A DNA stretch of 64,000 bases from UBA4742 sp963785815 (GTDB taxonomy: Bacteria > Actinomycetota > Acidimicrobiia > Acidimicrobiales > Acidimicrobilacustridaceae). The position numbers were made by a program, and so were the translations under genes. The stretch is from assembly GCA_963785815.1 (NCBI GenBank), contig CAWAWN010000002.1, positions 558,001-622,000 of the forward strand, read 5' to 3'. The first letter of the stretch is position 1. The number at the start of each line of letters is the position of its first letter. Under the pieces are notes generated by a model. That model saw only the letters and a list, made by a program, of their open reading frames with translations. It was not told the DNA's origin and searched no databases. This document shows, in pieces, positions 43,735-55,223 of the stretch.

Positions 43735-45024
43735 CTACTCCCTCTTCTTCCGAGCCCGAGGCTGGAGGACCGGCTTGGTCGGCGCCGTGTCGGAGGCCGA
43801 CTCCGGCGACCCGTTCTTGCCGTTGCTCGATCCCTTGGCCGGCGCCGTGGGCGGCGACTTCGTGGTTCGGCTCCCCGAGGACCCGGTCGACTTCGACGTG
43901 GTCTTGGCCGATGGCCGGCCGGCGTTCTTGGTCGGGCGGGCCGAACCGCTGGCCTCCTGCTCGGCCTTCGCCTGCTCTGCCTTGGCCGCCGCCGCGCTCA
44001 TGGCTGCGGCAAGGCGACCCTGCTTCGGCTTGCTGCCCGAACCACCCTTCTCGCTGGTACCGCTGCCCGAGCCGCCAGTCGAGCCCGAACCGCCCTTGCC
44101 GCCACCTCGACCGCCGCCCGGGCCGGAATCGGACGCCGAGCCACCCGCCGAAGACTGGCCGGCATCCGTCGGCCCGTAGAGGCTGCGACCGATGAACCAC
44201 TGCTGTGCCACCCGGTAGGTGTTCGACACGGCGAAGTAGAGGATCAGAGCAGCCGGCAGCGTGAAGCAGATCACCGGCAGGAAGAAGGGCATGATCTTCA
44301 TCACGGCCTGCTGCTGCTGGGGCACCTGGGCGTTGGGGGTGCGCCCCTGGATCTGCTTCTGCTGCACCCACCCGGTGACACCGACGATGGCGATCAAGAT
44401 GACGTAGGGCAGGGCTCGAGCCACACCAGCCTTGTAGGCGGTGCTCACGTTGGTGGCCAGGTCCACCCCGAGCGCCTTCATCGTGGTCGAGTGGCTGAGC
44501 GACTGGTACAGGTCGGTCTGGTGCTTCAGGTAGGAGGGGTCGAAGCACGCTCCGGGGGTGGCCGATGGGGTGGCGCAGTGGGCACCCGAAGCCGGGATGA
44601 CCGGGGTGGGGGGCGTGACAAGGCTCACGGACTTGCCGAGCTGCCCGCCCGTGAAGCCGAAGTTGAAGCCGGTCGGGCTGGTCCGACGGGTCAGGCCGCG
44701 CAGAACCTCGTACAACACGAGGAACACAGGCATCTGCACCAACAAGGGAAGACAACCACCCAGAGGGTTGATGTCGTTCTCCTTGTAGAACTTCAGCAGC
44801 TCCTCGTTCAGCTTCTGGCGATCGTCCTTGTACCGGGTCTGGATCTTCTTCATCTCCGGTTGGAGCTGCTGCATGACCATCATCGACCGGGTGCCCTTGA
44901 GCGTCAGCGGGGTCAGAACGATCATGATGACCAGCGTCAGGCCGGTGATCGCCCAGGCGTAGTTGTTCCACAGCGCGTAGACGTAGGCGAGCAGGGCGGC
45001 GATGACGTCGAAGAACACACTCAT
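43735..45024 (-). CDS. yidC: membrane protein insertase YidC
   Basis: 429 residues. The insertase core has about five spans, starting IAALLAYVYALWNNYAWAITGLTLVIMIVLTPLTLKGTRSMMVMQQLQPEMKKIQTRYKDD-like blocks (TM1 then the coiled Met-Gln-rich loop), then EMKKIQ, GCLPLLVQMPVFLVLYEVLRGL and VPQQQQAVMKIMPFFLPVICFTLPAALILYFAVSN. The tail after about residue 295 is Gly/Ser/Lys-rich and disordered, with positive charge likely to touch ribosomes. YidC inserts proteins into the membrane. ATG 45024 overlaps yidD (ATGA). Confidence 0.95.
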   Translation of the reverse strand: MSVFFDVIAALLAYVYALWNNYAWAITGLTLVIMIVLTPLTLKGTRSMMVMQQLQPEMKKIQTRYKDDRQKLNEELLKFYKENDINPLGGCLPLLVQMPVFLVLYEVLRGLTRRTSPTGFNFGFTGGQLGKSVSLVTPPTPVIPASGAHCATPSATPGACFDPSYLKHQTDLYQSLSHSTTMKALGVDLATNVSTAYKAGVARALPYVILIAIVGVTGWVQQKQIQGRTPNAQVPQQQQAVMKIMPFFLPVICFTLPAALILYFAVSNTYRVAQQWFIGRSLYGPTDAGQSSAGGSASDSGPGGGRGGGKGGSGSTGGSGSGTSEKGGSGSKPKQGRLAAAMSAAAAKAEQAKAEQEASGSARPTKNAGRPSAKTTSKSTGSSGSRTTKSPPTAPAKGSSNGKNGSPESASDTAPTKPVLQPRARKKRE

Positions 45025-45311
45025 GAGATCTGCTCTCTGGGGTGGTGAGCATGGCGGCGCTCGGGGACCGGATCCCACCCATGACGCCCCCACGGGTGGC
45101 AGCGGGCCAGGCGACGCACGGCGAGCCAGGTGCCCCGGGCCGCGCCGTGCACCTCCAGCGCCTCGATGGCGTAGCTCGAGCAGCTGGGCACGTACCGGCA
45201 GGGCGAGACCCGCCAGGAGAACGCGTGCTGGTACAGGCGGATCGAGGCGCGCAGGGCTCGAGTGATCAGGTTCGGTCGGGGCGGCCCCAGAAGGGGGGCG
45301 TCAGCCGACAA
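45021..45311 (-). CDS. yidD: membrane protein insertion efficiency factor YidD
   Basis: 96 residues. Core: IRLYQHAFSWRVSPCRYVPSCSSYAIEALEVHGAARGTWLAVRRLARCHPWGRHGWDPVP, the highly conserved YidD stretch with three Cys and the CHPWxxxGxDPVP ending. TTG 45311 is preferred: GGGGGA sits just ahead and it overlaps rnpA by only 11 bases; a longer open frame begins at 45356. Confidence 0.93.
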   Translation of the reverse strand: MSADAPLLGPPRPNLITRALRASIRLYQHAFSWRVSPCRYVPSCSSYAIEALEVHGAARGTWLAVRRLARCHPWGRHGWDPVPERRHAHHPREQIS

Positions 45312-45672
45312 GACGTCCCCCGGACAGGGCCTCTGGGCCCAGATCTGATGCAACAATCTTGTTCAATGACATCTGGAGATCGCGTTGGAGATCCGCGAAC
45401 GTGCTGGTCACCGCCCTGGGCTGCACGCCGACGAGGTAGGCCCCCGCCGGAAGTCGACCCGGCTCGGCCGCCAACTCGCGAAACATGGCTCGCAGGCGAC
45501 GACGCAGGCGGTTGCGCACCACCGCGGAGCCCACCCGCCGGCCGATGGCGAAGGCGACCCGCGGGACCCCGTCGTCGGACGACGCGGACGCGAGGTGGGT
45601 CAAGGTCACGGCCCCGGCCCGCACACGGGTGCCCGACCGGCGGAGTTCGATCATGGTGTGGCGATCACGCAC
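45301..45672 (-). CDS. rnpA: ribonuclease P protein component
   Basis: About 123 residues from GTG 45672 (ATG 45654 is an alternative). Family signature: GVPRVAFAIGRRVGSAVVRNRLRRRLRAMFRE, which includes the RNR motif. N-terminal VRDRHTMIELRRSGTRVRAGAVTLTHL fits the actinobacterial form. It supports 5' processing of pre-tRNA with the RNase P RNA, which is not encoded here. Starts 8 bases after the rpmH stop. Confidence 0.93.
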   Translation of the reverse strand: MRDRHTMIELRRSGTRVRAGAVTLTHLASASSDDGVPRVAFAIGRRVGSAVVRNRLRRRLRAMFRELAAEPGRLPAGAYLVGVQPRAVTSTFADLQRDLQMSLNKIVASDLGPEALSGGRLVG

Positions 45673-45680
45673 CCGCCAGA

Positions 45681-45815
45681 TCAGGCCGACAGGCGATGGC
45701 GGCCCTTGAGCCGGCGGCTTCGCAACACCGCCCGGCCGGCGCGATCCGACATCCGGTGCCGGAACCCGTGGCGCTTGGCGCGCCGACGGACGTTGGGCTG
45801 ATAGGTGCGCTTCAC
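45681..45815 (-). CDS. rpmH: 50S ribosomal protein L34
   Basis: 44 residues, the normal L34 size: KRTYQPNVRRRAKRHGFRHR, then MSDRAGRAVLRSRRLKGRHRLSA. The GTG start (45813-45815) is preceded by AGGAGG at nine bases. First gene of the rpmH-rnpA-yidD-yidC-jag run. A TACCCT hexamer (reverse strand at 45966-45971) may be part of its promoter. Confidence 0.96.
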   Translation of the reverse strand: MKRTYQPNVRRRAKRHGFRHRMSDRAGRAVLRSRRLKGRHRLSA

Positions 45816-46210
45816 GATCTGCCTCCTGAACCACGAAGCCTCCCTGGCCCGCGGCGGGTTCCGACTCCCTGGGGGGTTTGGGAGCTGGCTGCGTCACGCC
45901 CGGATGAGCGCGGCGCGGCCGTCGTCTCGCTTCACGCGCCGAAGGGTCGCCGCGTGGCGTGATCAGAGGGTAGAGCGTGCAGGGCCGCGCCGGCAACCGG
46001 GCCACCGGAGCCACCGCCGACGCCCTCGCCGACGCCGCTCGAACGCCCCGTGCGCCCACGGTGGACCGGTGCTAGCGTCGCCACTTCACACCCTGGGCGC
46101 ACCGGCACCGGTGCCATCCCGGGCCCATGTCCTGCTGACCGAGCAGGCATCAGACAGCCGCATCTCCGTTGTCCACAGGTGTGGACGTCGTTGTGGACTC
46201 TTGGAGCGGC
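45816..46210. promoter_or_regulatory. rpmH-dnaA divergent region with DnaA boxes
   Basis: 395-bp gap. TTGTCCACA at 46169-46177 is a perfect actinobacterial DnaA box, with two looser ones on the reverse strand at 46180 (TGTGGACGT) and 46192 (TGTGGACTC). Another exact box (reverse) follows inside dnaA at 46248-46256. Likely autoregulation of dnaA, possibly part of the origin. The left half shows no gene. Confidence 0.65.
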
Positions 46211-47626
46211 ATGGAGGCATCAAGGCTGGTGGACGACGCGGACATCCTGTGGACAACTTGCGCCGGCATGCTGCGCGAGCAGGTGTCCGAAGCCGTGTGG
46301 CAGACCACCTTCGCCGGCGCACGTCCCGTCAGAGCCGACGAGCAGGCCTTCGTGCTGGCCGTCCCCAGCACCGTCGTGCGCGAGCGCATCGAAGGGCGCT
46401 ACCTCACACTGGTCAACAGCGCGCTGGCCGATGCCGGCGGCGGCAACGCCGCGCTGGTCATCGAGGTCCACACCGACGGCTCCGACCCTGGGCCCACCGA
46501 TCGATACGACGACCCCATCGGCGACCAGTCCTTCCACAGGGACGACCTGCGATCTGTGGACAACCCACCCGCATCGATCCCGGGATCCCCCAACGGCAGC
46601 CAGCCGGTGAACCCGCGCTACACCTTCGAAGCCTTCGTCACCGGTGTGTCCAACCGCTTCGCCCACGCCGCCGCCCTGTCGGTGGCCGAGACCCCGGCCC
46701 GGTCTTACAACCCCCTGTTCATCTACGGAGACGCGGGGCTGGGCAAGACCCACCTGCTCCAGGCCATCGCCCACTACGTCACCGAGAACTACCCGGCCTC
46801 GACCGTGCGCTACGTCTCCACGGAGACGTTCATGAACCAGTTCGTGGATGCCATCCGCACCAACTCCCCGGCGGAGTTCAAGAAGCGCTACCGCGAGGTC
46901 GACGTCCTGCTGCTCGACGACATCCAGTTCCTCGAGGGTCGTGAAGGCCTGCAGGAGGAGCTGTTCCACACGTTCAACGCCCTGCACCAGTCGAACCACC
47001 AGATCGTCCTGTCGTCTGACCGCCCGCCCGACGCCATCCCGACCCTGGAGGACCGGCTGCGCAGCCGGTTCAAGATGGGCCTGATCACCGAGATCAACCC
47101 ACCCGACCTCGAGACGCGCCTGGCCATCCTCCACAAGAAGGCCGAAACCGAGCCGATCACCCCACCGCCGGACGTGCTCGAGTTCATCGCCACCCACATC
47201 ACCAACAACATCCGCGAGCTCGAAGGCGCCCTCATCCGGGTGTGCGCGTACGCCAGCCTGACCAAGGAAGAGCTGTCGATCGAGCTGGCCGAACGGGTGC
47301 TGGCCGACATCCTGAGCGACAGCGAGCCCCGCCCCATCACCCCCGAGCTGATCCTGCAGAAGACCTCGGAGATGTTCGGCTTCAGCATCGAGGAGATCCG
47401 GGGCAAGAGCCGGCGCCGTCCCCTGGTCACCGCCCGGCAGGTGGGCATGTACGTGTTCCGCGAGCAGACCGACCTCAGCTACCCGGCCATCGCCCGGGAG
47501 TTCGGCGGTCGCGACCACACGACCGTCATCCACGCGGTGGAGAAGATCGGTGCCCTCATGAAGGAGCGCCGCCAGATCTACGACCAGGTCACCGAGCTGA
47601 CCCAGACGATCCGAAGTGGCGGGTGA
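46211..47626 (+). CDS. dnaA: chromosomal replication initiator protein DnaA
   Basis: 471 residues. Domain I: ADILWTTCAGMLREQVSEAVWQTTF. A linker of variable sequence covers about 90-135. AAA+ domain: NPRYTFEAFVTGVSNRFAHAAALSVAE, Walker A GDAGLGKT (173-180), then VLLLDDIQFLEGREGLQEELFHTFN (Walker B) and SSDRPPDAI. Domain IV: TARQVGMYVFREQTDLSYPAIAREFGGRDHTTVIHAVEKI, the DNA-binding signature. ATG 46211 has GGAG ahead. It melts the origin and recruits helicase. Confidence 0.97.
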   Translation: MEASRLVDDADILWTTCAGMLREQVSEAVWQTTFAGARPVRADEQAFVLAVPSTVVRERIEGRYLTLVNSALADAGGGNAALVIEVHTDGSDPGPTDRYDDPIGDQSFHRDDLRSVDNPPASIPGSPNGSQPVNPRYTFEAFVTGVSNRFAHAAALSVAETPARSYNPLFIYGDAGLGKTHLLQAIAHYVTENYPASTVRYVSTETFMNQFVDAIRTNSPAEFKKRYREVDVLLLDDIQFLEGREGLQEELFHTFNALHQSNHQIVLSSDRPPDAIPTLEDRLRSRFKMGLITEINPPDLETRLAILHKKAETEPITPPPDVLEFIATHITNNIRELEGALIRVCAYASLTKEELSIELAERVLADILSDSEPRPITPELILQKTSEMFGFSIEEIRGKSRRRPLVTARQVGMYVFREQTDLSYPAIAREFGGRDHTTVIHAVEKIGALMKERRQIYDQVTELTQTIRSGG

Positions 47627-47903
47627 CGGGCGCCATGTCCGCCCCAGGCTGCTGCGTGCGCCACCTCGTCGACCCGGTGGATGACCTGTGGACGAAGCGG
47701 TGGCCCCGGTGGATGATGGCCGGGTTATCCCCCGGTCTCACGCCCATCCGGCACGATCCCCGCCCGAGCTGTGCTCGATGGGGATGACAGAGGGACAACG
47801 TCAGGGCATCTGACCTGCACAGATGCGCCGTTGTCCACAATCCACAGCACTTATCACCACTAGTACCAAGAGATGTCATACAGGAAACGAAAGCGAGCAC
47901 CAC
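47627..47903. promoter_or_regulatory. probable origin of replication (oriC), dnaA-dnaN intergenic
   Basis: 277-bp gap without a gene. Contains an exact TTGTCCACA at 47831-47839 with an adjoining AATCCACAG, TGTGGACGA at 47687, TTATCCCCC at 47725 and TTATCACCA at 47851. The end (47846-47890) is locally AT-richer. Place and boxes fit oriC, but the box count is lower than in Streptomyces, so upstream boxes may take part. Confidence 0.7.
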
Positions 47904-48998
47904 GTGAAGTTCAGATGTGAGCGGGACGAACTGGTCGAAGCTGTCTCGGCGGCGGGCCGGGCCGTGACCAGTCGGGGCAGCTCGCTCCCGGTGCTCAGTG
48001 GGATCCGGTTCGAGCTCACCGGCGATCGGCTGCGCCTCACCGGCAGCGACCTCGACACCACGATCCTGGCCGACCAGGCCGTGTCCGGTGAACGGGACGG
48101 CGTGGCCGTCATCCCGGCCAAGCTCATCGGGGACATCGCCCGTGCGCTGCCACCAGGCCGGGTGGAGGTGGCGGTGGAGGGCGAGGACGCCACCGTCAGC
48201 GCAGGCCGGGCCGAGTTCAGCATGCGCACCATCCCGGCCAACGAGTTCCCTCGCCTGCCCGAGCCCGGTGAGGGCGCCGTGGTGCTGCCGGCCGAGGCGT
48301 TCGCCGAGGCGCTGCGCCAGGTCACGGTGGCGGCCAGCACCGAGGAGACCCGCCCCATCCTGACCGGTGTGCAGATGAGCGCCGAGGCCGACGGGCTGCG
48401 GCTGGTGGCCACCGACTCGTACCGGCTGGCGGTGCGGGACCTGCCCGGCACGTCGGTGCTGGCCGAGGGCCAGAGCGTCCTGGTGCCGTCCGGCGCCCTC
48501 AAGGAGCTGGGCCGGCTGCTGTCGGGCGCCAGCGAGGTCACGTTGACCCTCGGCGAGCGCGACGCCACCTTCGTGGTCGGCAACGACCGCTTGACCACCC
48601 GCCTGATCGAGGGGGAGTTCCCGAACTACCGGGGGCTCATCCCGGCGTCGCAACCGAACCGGTTGGCGGTGGCCCGTGAGCCGCTGCTCGACGCCCTGCG
48701 CCGCGTCCGCCTGCTCGCCACCGACGCCACCCCGGTCCGCCTGGTGCTCAAGCCCGACGGCCTCGAGCTGGTGGCCATCGCCCAGGAGGTGGGACAGGCC
48801 CACGAGGAGATCGACGCCAAGTACGAGGGGGCCGAGCTGACCGTGGCCTTCAACCCCGACTACCTGATGGCCGGCATCGAGGTCACGCCCGGTGACGAGA
48901 TCACCTTGGAGACCACCGACTCGATGAAGCCGGCGCTTCTGAGGTCGATCGAGAGCTCGGACTTCCTGTACCTGCTGATGCCGGTCCGGGTCTCCTGA
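47904..48998 (+). CDS. dnaN: DNA polymerase III subunit beta (sliding clamp)
   Basis: 364 residues, standard length. KFRCERDELVEAVSAAGRAVTSRGSSLPVLSGIRFELTGDRLRLTGSDL is domain 1; EFPRLPEP, TEETRPILTGVQMSAEADGLRLVATDSYRLA, EFPNYRGLIP and the ending SSDFLYLLMPVRVS are conserved blocks. GTG 47904 is chosen; a purine-rich AGGAAACGAAAG is about 13-20 bases ahead. It tethers polymerase to DNA. Confidence 0.96.
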   Translation: MKFRCERDELVEAVSAAGRAVTSRGSSLPVLSGIRFELTGDRLRLTGSDLDTTILADQAVSGERDGVAVIPAKLIGDIARALPPGRVEVAVEGEDATVSAGRAEFSMRTIPANEFPRLPEPGEGAVVLPAEAFAEALRQVTVAASTEETRPILTGVQMSAEADGLRLVATDSYRLAVRDLPGTSVLAEGQSVLVPSGALKELGRLLSGASEVTLTLGERDATFVVGNDRLTTRLIEGEFPNYRGLIPASQPNRLAVAREPLLDALRRVRLLATDATPVRLVLKPDGLELVAIAQEVGQAHEEIDAKYEGAELTVAFNPDYLMAGIEVTPGDEITLETTDSMKPALLRSIESSDFLYLLMPVRVS

Positions 48999-49051
48999 GG
49001 GATCGGCGACCCGCGGGCCTGGTCCGATCCGGTCACAGGAGCTGACCCGCG

Positions 49052-50161
49052 GTGCGGCTCCGCCACCTGTGGCTCACCGACTTCCGCAGCTACCACCAGA
49101 TCGAGGTCGACTTCCCGGCTGGTCTGACCGCCATCGTCGGGGCCAACGGCGAGGGCAAGACGAACCTGCTCGAAGGGGTGGCGTACCTGGCCACCCTTGG
49201 CTCGTTCCGAGGGGCGCCGGTCGAGGCGTTGGTGCGGCAGGGCTGCCCGGCGGCCACGGTGCGGGCCCAGATCGACCGGGAAGGCCGGGAGCTGCTCATC
49301 GAAGCGGAGCTGGCGGCCAAGGGGCGCAACCGGATCCAGGTCAACCGCCAGCGGTTGACGCGTTCTCGCGACCTGTTGGGCGCTTTGCGGGTCTCGGTCT
49401 TCGCGCCCGATGACCTGGCCCTGGTCAAGGCCGGCCCGGCCGAGCGCCGGCGGTACCTCGACGACACGGTGGTGGCCGCCCAACCCCGCTACGACGCGGT
49501 GCGCAGCGAGGTGAGCCGCATCCTGCGCCAGCGCAACGCCCTGCTGCAGCAGGCTGGCGGCCGTCTGAGCGACGAGGTGGCCCTGACCCTCGACGTCTGG
49601 ACCACCAAGCTGGTGGAAGCCGGCGAGGAGCTGACCCGGGCCCGGGTGGCCCTGCTGGACCAGCTCGAACCCGAGCTGGTCGAGGCCTACGGACGCCTGG
49701 CCGGCCGACCGGCTGAGATCACGGCCGAGTACCGCTCGAGTTGGCTGGGCCCGGACCGGATCGGCGAGGGAACCATGGATCTCGGCCTGGCCCGGGCCTT
49801 GGAGGCGGTGCGGGCCGACGAGCTGCGTCGGCGGGTGAGCCTGGTGGGCCCCCACCGTGACGACGTCGAGCTGACCCTCGACGGGATGCCGGCGCGCACC
49901 CATGCCTCCCAGGGCGAGCAGCGCACCCTGGCCCTGGCGTTGCGGCTGGCGGCCCACCAGGTGGTCACGGCCGCGGCGGGCACCGCCCCGCTGCTGCTGC
50001 TCGACGACGTGTTCTCCGAGCTCGACCCCGATCGCAGCCGGGCCCTGGTCGAGTCGCTCGGCTCGGCCCAGACCCTGCTGACCACCGCCGGGCCGCTCCC
50101 GCCCGGCGCGGTGCCCGAGCGCGTGCTGCGGATCGCCGACGGCACGATCCACCCCGGCTGA
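49052..50161 (+). CDS. recF: DNA replication and repair protein RecF
   Basis: 369 residues. HLWLTDFRSYHQIEVDFPAGLTAIVGANGEGKTNLLEGVAYLATLGSFR includes the Walker A GANGEGKTN. Mid-part SVFAPDDLALVKAGPAERRRYLDD; ABC signature ASQGEQRTLALALRLA; Walker B LLLLDDVFSELDPDR. It loads RecA at gaps. GTG start. A 13-base gap to the DciA-like gene. Confidence 0.95.
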   Translation: MRLRHLWLTDFRSYHQIEVDFPAGLTAIVGANGEGKTNLLEGVAYLATLGSFRGAPVEALVRQGCPAATVRAQIDREGRELLIEAELAAKGRNRIQVNRQRLTRSRDLLGALRVSVFAPDDLALVKAGPAERRRYLDDTVVAAQPRYDAVRSEVSRILRQRNALLQQAGGRLSDEVALTLDVWTTKLVEAGEELTRARVALLDQLEPELVEAYGRLAGRPAEITAEYRSSWLGPDRIGEGTMDLGLARALEAVRADELRRRVSLVGPHRDDVELTLDGMPARTHASQGEQRTLALALRLAAHQVVTAAAGTAPLLLLDDVFSELDPDRSRALVESLGSAQTLLTTAGPLPPGAVPERVLRIADGTIHPG

Positions 50162-50174
50162 CGGATATGTGGCG

Positions 50175-50534
50175 ATGAGGGCGCCGCGCGAGACTCGTCG
50201 TGTGCCCTGGCAGCCCTTGCCGTCGGATCGAGACGTGGATCCGGCGCCGGTTCGCGACAGCGTGGATCGCCTGCTGCGAGGGTGGGGATCGGCGTCGGTG
50301 GCAGCCACCGGCTCGGTCTTCGCCGACTGGGAAGAGATCGTCGGAGCCCAGTTGGCCGGCCACGCGCGACCTCGATCGCTGCGAGACGGGGTGCTGGTGG
50401 TGGCGGTCGAAGACCCGGCCTGGGCCACCCAGCTGCGCTTCCTGGAGGCCGAGCTGGTGGGCCGGATCAGCCGCTCGACCGGCACGGACGAGGTGCGGGC
50501 CATCCGGGTGCGGGTGGTGGCTCCGGAGGGGTGA
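50175..50534 (+). CDS. DciA family protein (DUF721), putative DnaB loader
   Basis: 119 residues. KH-like DUF721 core: WEEIVGAQLAGHARPRSLRDGVLVVAVEDPAWATQLRFLEAELVGRI. Lies between recF and gyrB just as Rv0004 does in mycobacteria. DciA is the widespread, older helicase-loading factor in bacteria lacking DnaC/DnaI. ATG 50175 or GTG 50169 may be the start. Confidence 0.9.
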   Translation: MRAPRETRRVPWQPLPSDRDVDPAPVRDSVDRLLRGWGSASVAATGSVFADWEEIVGAQLAGHARPRSLRDGVLVVAVEDPAWATQLRFLEAELVGRISRSTGTDEVRAIRVRVVAPEG

Positions 50535-50586
50535 TCCAGGGCCCGAGATCGTGCTCGAGATGAACCGGGCCGTCGTAGGTGTCTGG

Positions 50587-50592
50587 TAAGCT
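50587..50592 (+). promoter_or_regulatory. candidate -10 element for gyrB
   Basis: TAAGCT fits the TAnnnT form, lies 115 bp before gyrB's TTG, and is the only AT-rich hexamer in the gap. No -35 is obvious. Confidence 0.3.
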
Positions 50593-50706
50593 TGTCTCAT
50601 CGTGAATCACGCTCCTGACCTGCGATTTTCCCCATTTTCCGGGTCGGTCGAAGTCGTGGACCACCGCTTGTTCCTCTCGTCCCGCGACGCCTGAAAGGCC
50701 GACGCC

Positions 50707-52647
<1,941 letters not shown>

Positions 52648-52671
52648 GGGATCGCACCAGAGGAGCAGTTC

Positions 52672-55137
52672 GTGAGTGATGTGACGCCTCCCACCGATGT
52701 CGACGCCGAGGCCGGCGGCGACGACCGGGTCGAGCCGATCGAGATCCAGGAGGAGATGGAGCGGTCCTACCTCGACTACTCCATGTCCGTCATCACCGCC
52801 CGGGCCCTGCCCGACGCCCGCGACGGCCTCAAGCCGGTGCACCGTCGGATCCTGTGGGGGATGTACGACATGCGGGCCCTGCCCGACCGGCCCACGCTCA
52901 AGTGCGCCCGGGTCACCGGCGACGTCATGGGCAAGTACCACCCCCATGGCGACTCGGCCATCTACGACGCCCTGGTGCGCATGGGGCAGGACTTCAGCCT
53001 CCGCCACCCCCTGGTGCACCCCAAGGGCAACTTCGGCTCGCTCGACGACCCGCCGGCGGCGGCCCGCTACACCGAGTGCCGACTCACCCCCATCGCCCTG
53101 CAGATGCTGGCCGACATCGACGAGAACACCGTCGACTTCGCCGACAACTACTCGGGTGAGGTCGAGGAGCCGCTGGTCCTGCCGTCGCGGTTCCCGAACA
53201 TGCTGGTCAACGGCAGCCAGGGCATCGCCGTGGGGATGGCCACGAACATCCCACCCCACAACCTGGCCGAGGTGATCGACGCCACCGTCCACCTGCTCGA
53301 GCACCCCGAGGCCACCCCCGACGACCTGATGGCCTTCATCAAGGGCCCGGACTTCCCGACCGGCGGCCTGATCATGGGTCGCTCAGGCATCCTCGACGCC
53401 TACCGGACGGGCAAGGGCTCGATCAAGGTCCGGGGCAGGGCCGAGATCGAGGAAGGGCCGCGCAGCGATCGCATCGTGGTGACCTCGCTGCCCTACCAGG
53501 TCAGCCCCAACGCGCTGCTGACCAAGATCAAGGACCTCATCGACAGCCGCGAGCTCGACGGCGTGGCCGACCTCAACGACGAGTCGTCGGGCAAGACCGG
53601 CATGCGCATCGTGATCAAGCTCAAGCGCGACGCGCCCGCCCTGGTCATCCTCAACAACCTCTACAAGCGCACGCCCCTGCAGACCAACTTCGCGGTGAAC
53701 ACCGTGGCCCTGGTCGACGGCATCCCCCGCACGCTCAACCTGCGAGACGCCCTGGTGGCCTACCTCGACCACCAGGTCGAGGTCATCACCCGCCGGTCCG
53801 AGTACCGGCTGGAGGAGGCTCGCAAGCGGGCCCACATCGTCGAGGGCCTGATCAAGGCCCTCGACCTGATCGACCAGATCATCGCCGCCATCCGGGCTGC
53901 CGAGGATCGGCCGGCGGCGAAGGAAGCGCTGATGGGCGCGCCCTTCGAGTTCAGCGAGATCCAGGCCGACCACATCCTGGACATGCAGCTGTCGCGCCTC
54001 ACCCGGCTGGGCCGGGCCAACCTCGAGGAGGAGATGGCCGAGCTGCGGGCCACCATGGCCGAGCTCGAGGCCATCCTGGCCGACGACGCCAAGTTCCGCG
54101 GCGTCATCAAGGACGAGATCGGCGAGATCAAGGAGAAGTTCGCCTCACCTCGACGTTCGGAGATCACGTTCGACGTGGGCGATCTCGACATCGAGGATCT
54201 GATCGATGACGAGGACCTGGTCGTCACCATGTCGGCCAAGGGCTACATCAAGACCGTGGCGGCTGACGCCTTCCGCACCCAGGGCCGCGGGGGCGCGGCG
54301 TGGCCGGGGCCAAGCTGCGTGACGAGGACTGGGTGAACCACATCATCCACACGTCAGCCCACGCCTACCTGCTGTTCTTCTCCAACCTGGGTCGGGTGTA
54401 CCGGCTCAAGGCCCACGAGATCCCCATGAAGGACCGCACGGCTCGGGGCACGGCCATCGTCAACCTGCTGCCCCTCCAGCCCGGCGAGACCATCCAGGCC
54501 ATCATCGACACCCGCGACTACGAGACCAACCGGTTCCTGTTCTTCGCCACCCGCAAGGGTCAGGTCAAGAAGACCAAGTTCACCGAGTACGACTCGTCGC
54601 TGCGGGCGGGCCTCATCGCCATCAACCTGCGCGACGGCGACGAGCTGGTCAAGGTGATCCCCACCAACGGGGGCGACGACATCTTCATGGTCAGCCGAGG
54701 GGGCATGACCATCCGCTTCGCCGAGGACGAGGTGCGGGCCATGGGCCGGGCCGCGGCCGGCGTGCGGGGCATGAAGCTCAAGCCCGACGACCAGGTGGTG
54801 TCGTGTGACGTGGCGCCGCGACGACGCGTCCATCCTGCTCGTGACCGACGGCGGCTACGGCAAGCGCACCCAGCTCGACAAGTTCAACGTGCAGGGACGC
54901 GGCGGCCAAGGGGTCAAGGGCATCAAGATCACTGCCCGCAAGGGCGTGGTGGTGGCCGCCTTCATGGTCGGGCTCGACGACGACATCTTCATCATCGGCT
55001 CCAGCGGCACCCTGATCCGGATGTCGGTGCGCGAGATCTCCTCGCAGGGCCGCGATGCCACCGGGGTGCGGGTGATGAACCTCGGCGGCGAGGAGACCGT
55101 TGCCTCCGTGGCGCCCGTGCTGCAGGCTGAGGAGTAG
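52672..55137 (+). CDS. gyrA: DNA gyrase subunit A, frame broken by two compensating one-base shifts
   Basis: The gene begins GTG 52672 with GAGGAG ahead. Winged-helix part: VHRRILWGMYDM, then GKYHPHGDSAIYDALVRMGQ with Ser95 and Asp99 at the quinolone-determining positions, catalytic Tyr133 in ARYTECRL. At about 54294-54295 the frame loses one C (expected QGRGGRGVAGAK, observed a stop 42 bases on). The GyrA sequence continues in the next frame from 54300 through LRDEDWVNHI and VSRGGMTIRFAEDEV to SCDVA, then gains one C at about 54816 and returns to the first frame (DDASILLVTDGGYGKRT to LQAEE). Corrected length is about 820 residues. In an essential gene this points to sequence error, though a pseudogene is not excluded. 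Confidence 0.93.
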
Positions 55138-55223
55138 CCCGGGGTTCGTCGCCTCGTCTCGACGCGGTCCCGGCTGGACCCCACCTTCCCCCTGCTGGTC
55201 ACCGAGCGGTGGAGGTGGGCGCC

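Noticed and set aside
47895..47910. Third parS site at CCACGTGAAG before dnaN
   Set aside because: Only the CACGTG core and a few bases on one side match; the left arm does not.
49000..49030. Terminator after dnaN (GGATCGG / CCGATCC)
   Set aside because: Seven-bp stem with a 17-base loop is too weak, and recF probably continues the transcript.
54300..55130. Separate gene reading the middle GyrA frame
   Set aside because: It is GyrA C-terminal sequence continued after a one-base shift, then running into a meaningless frame.
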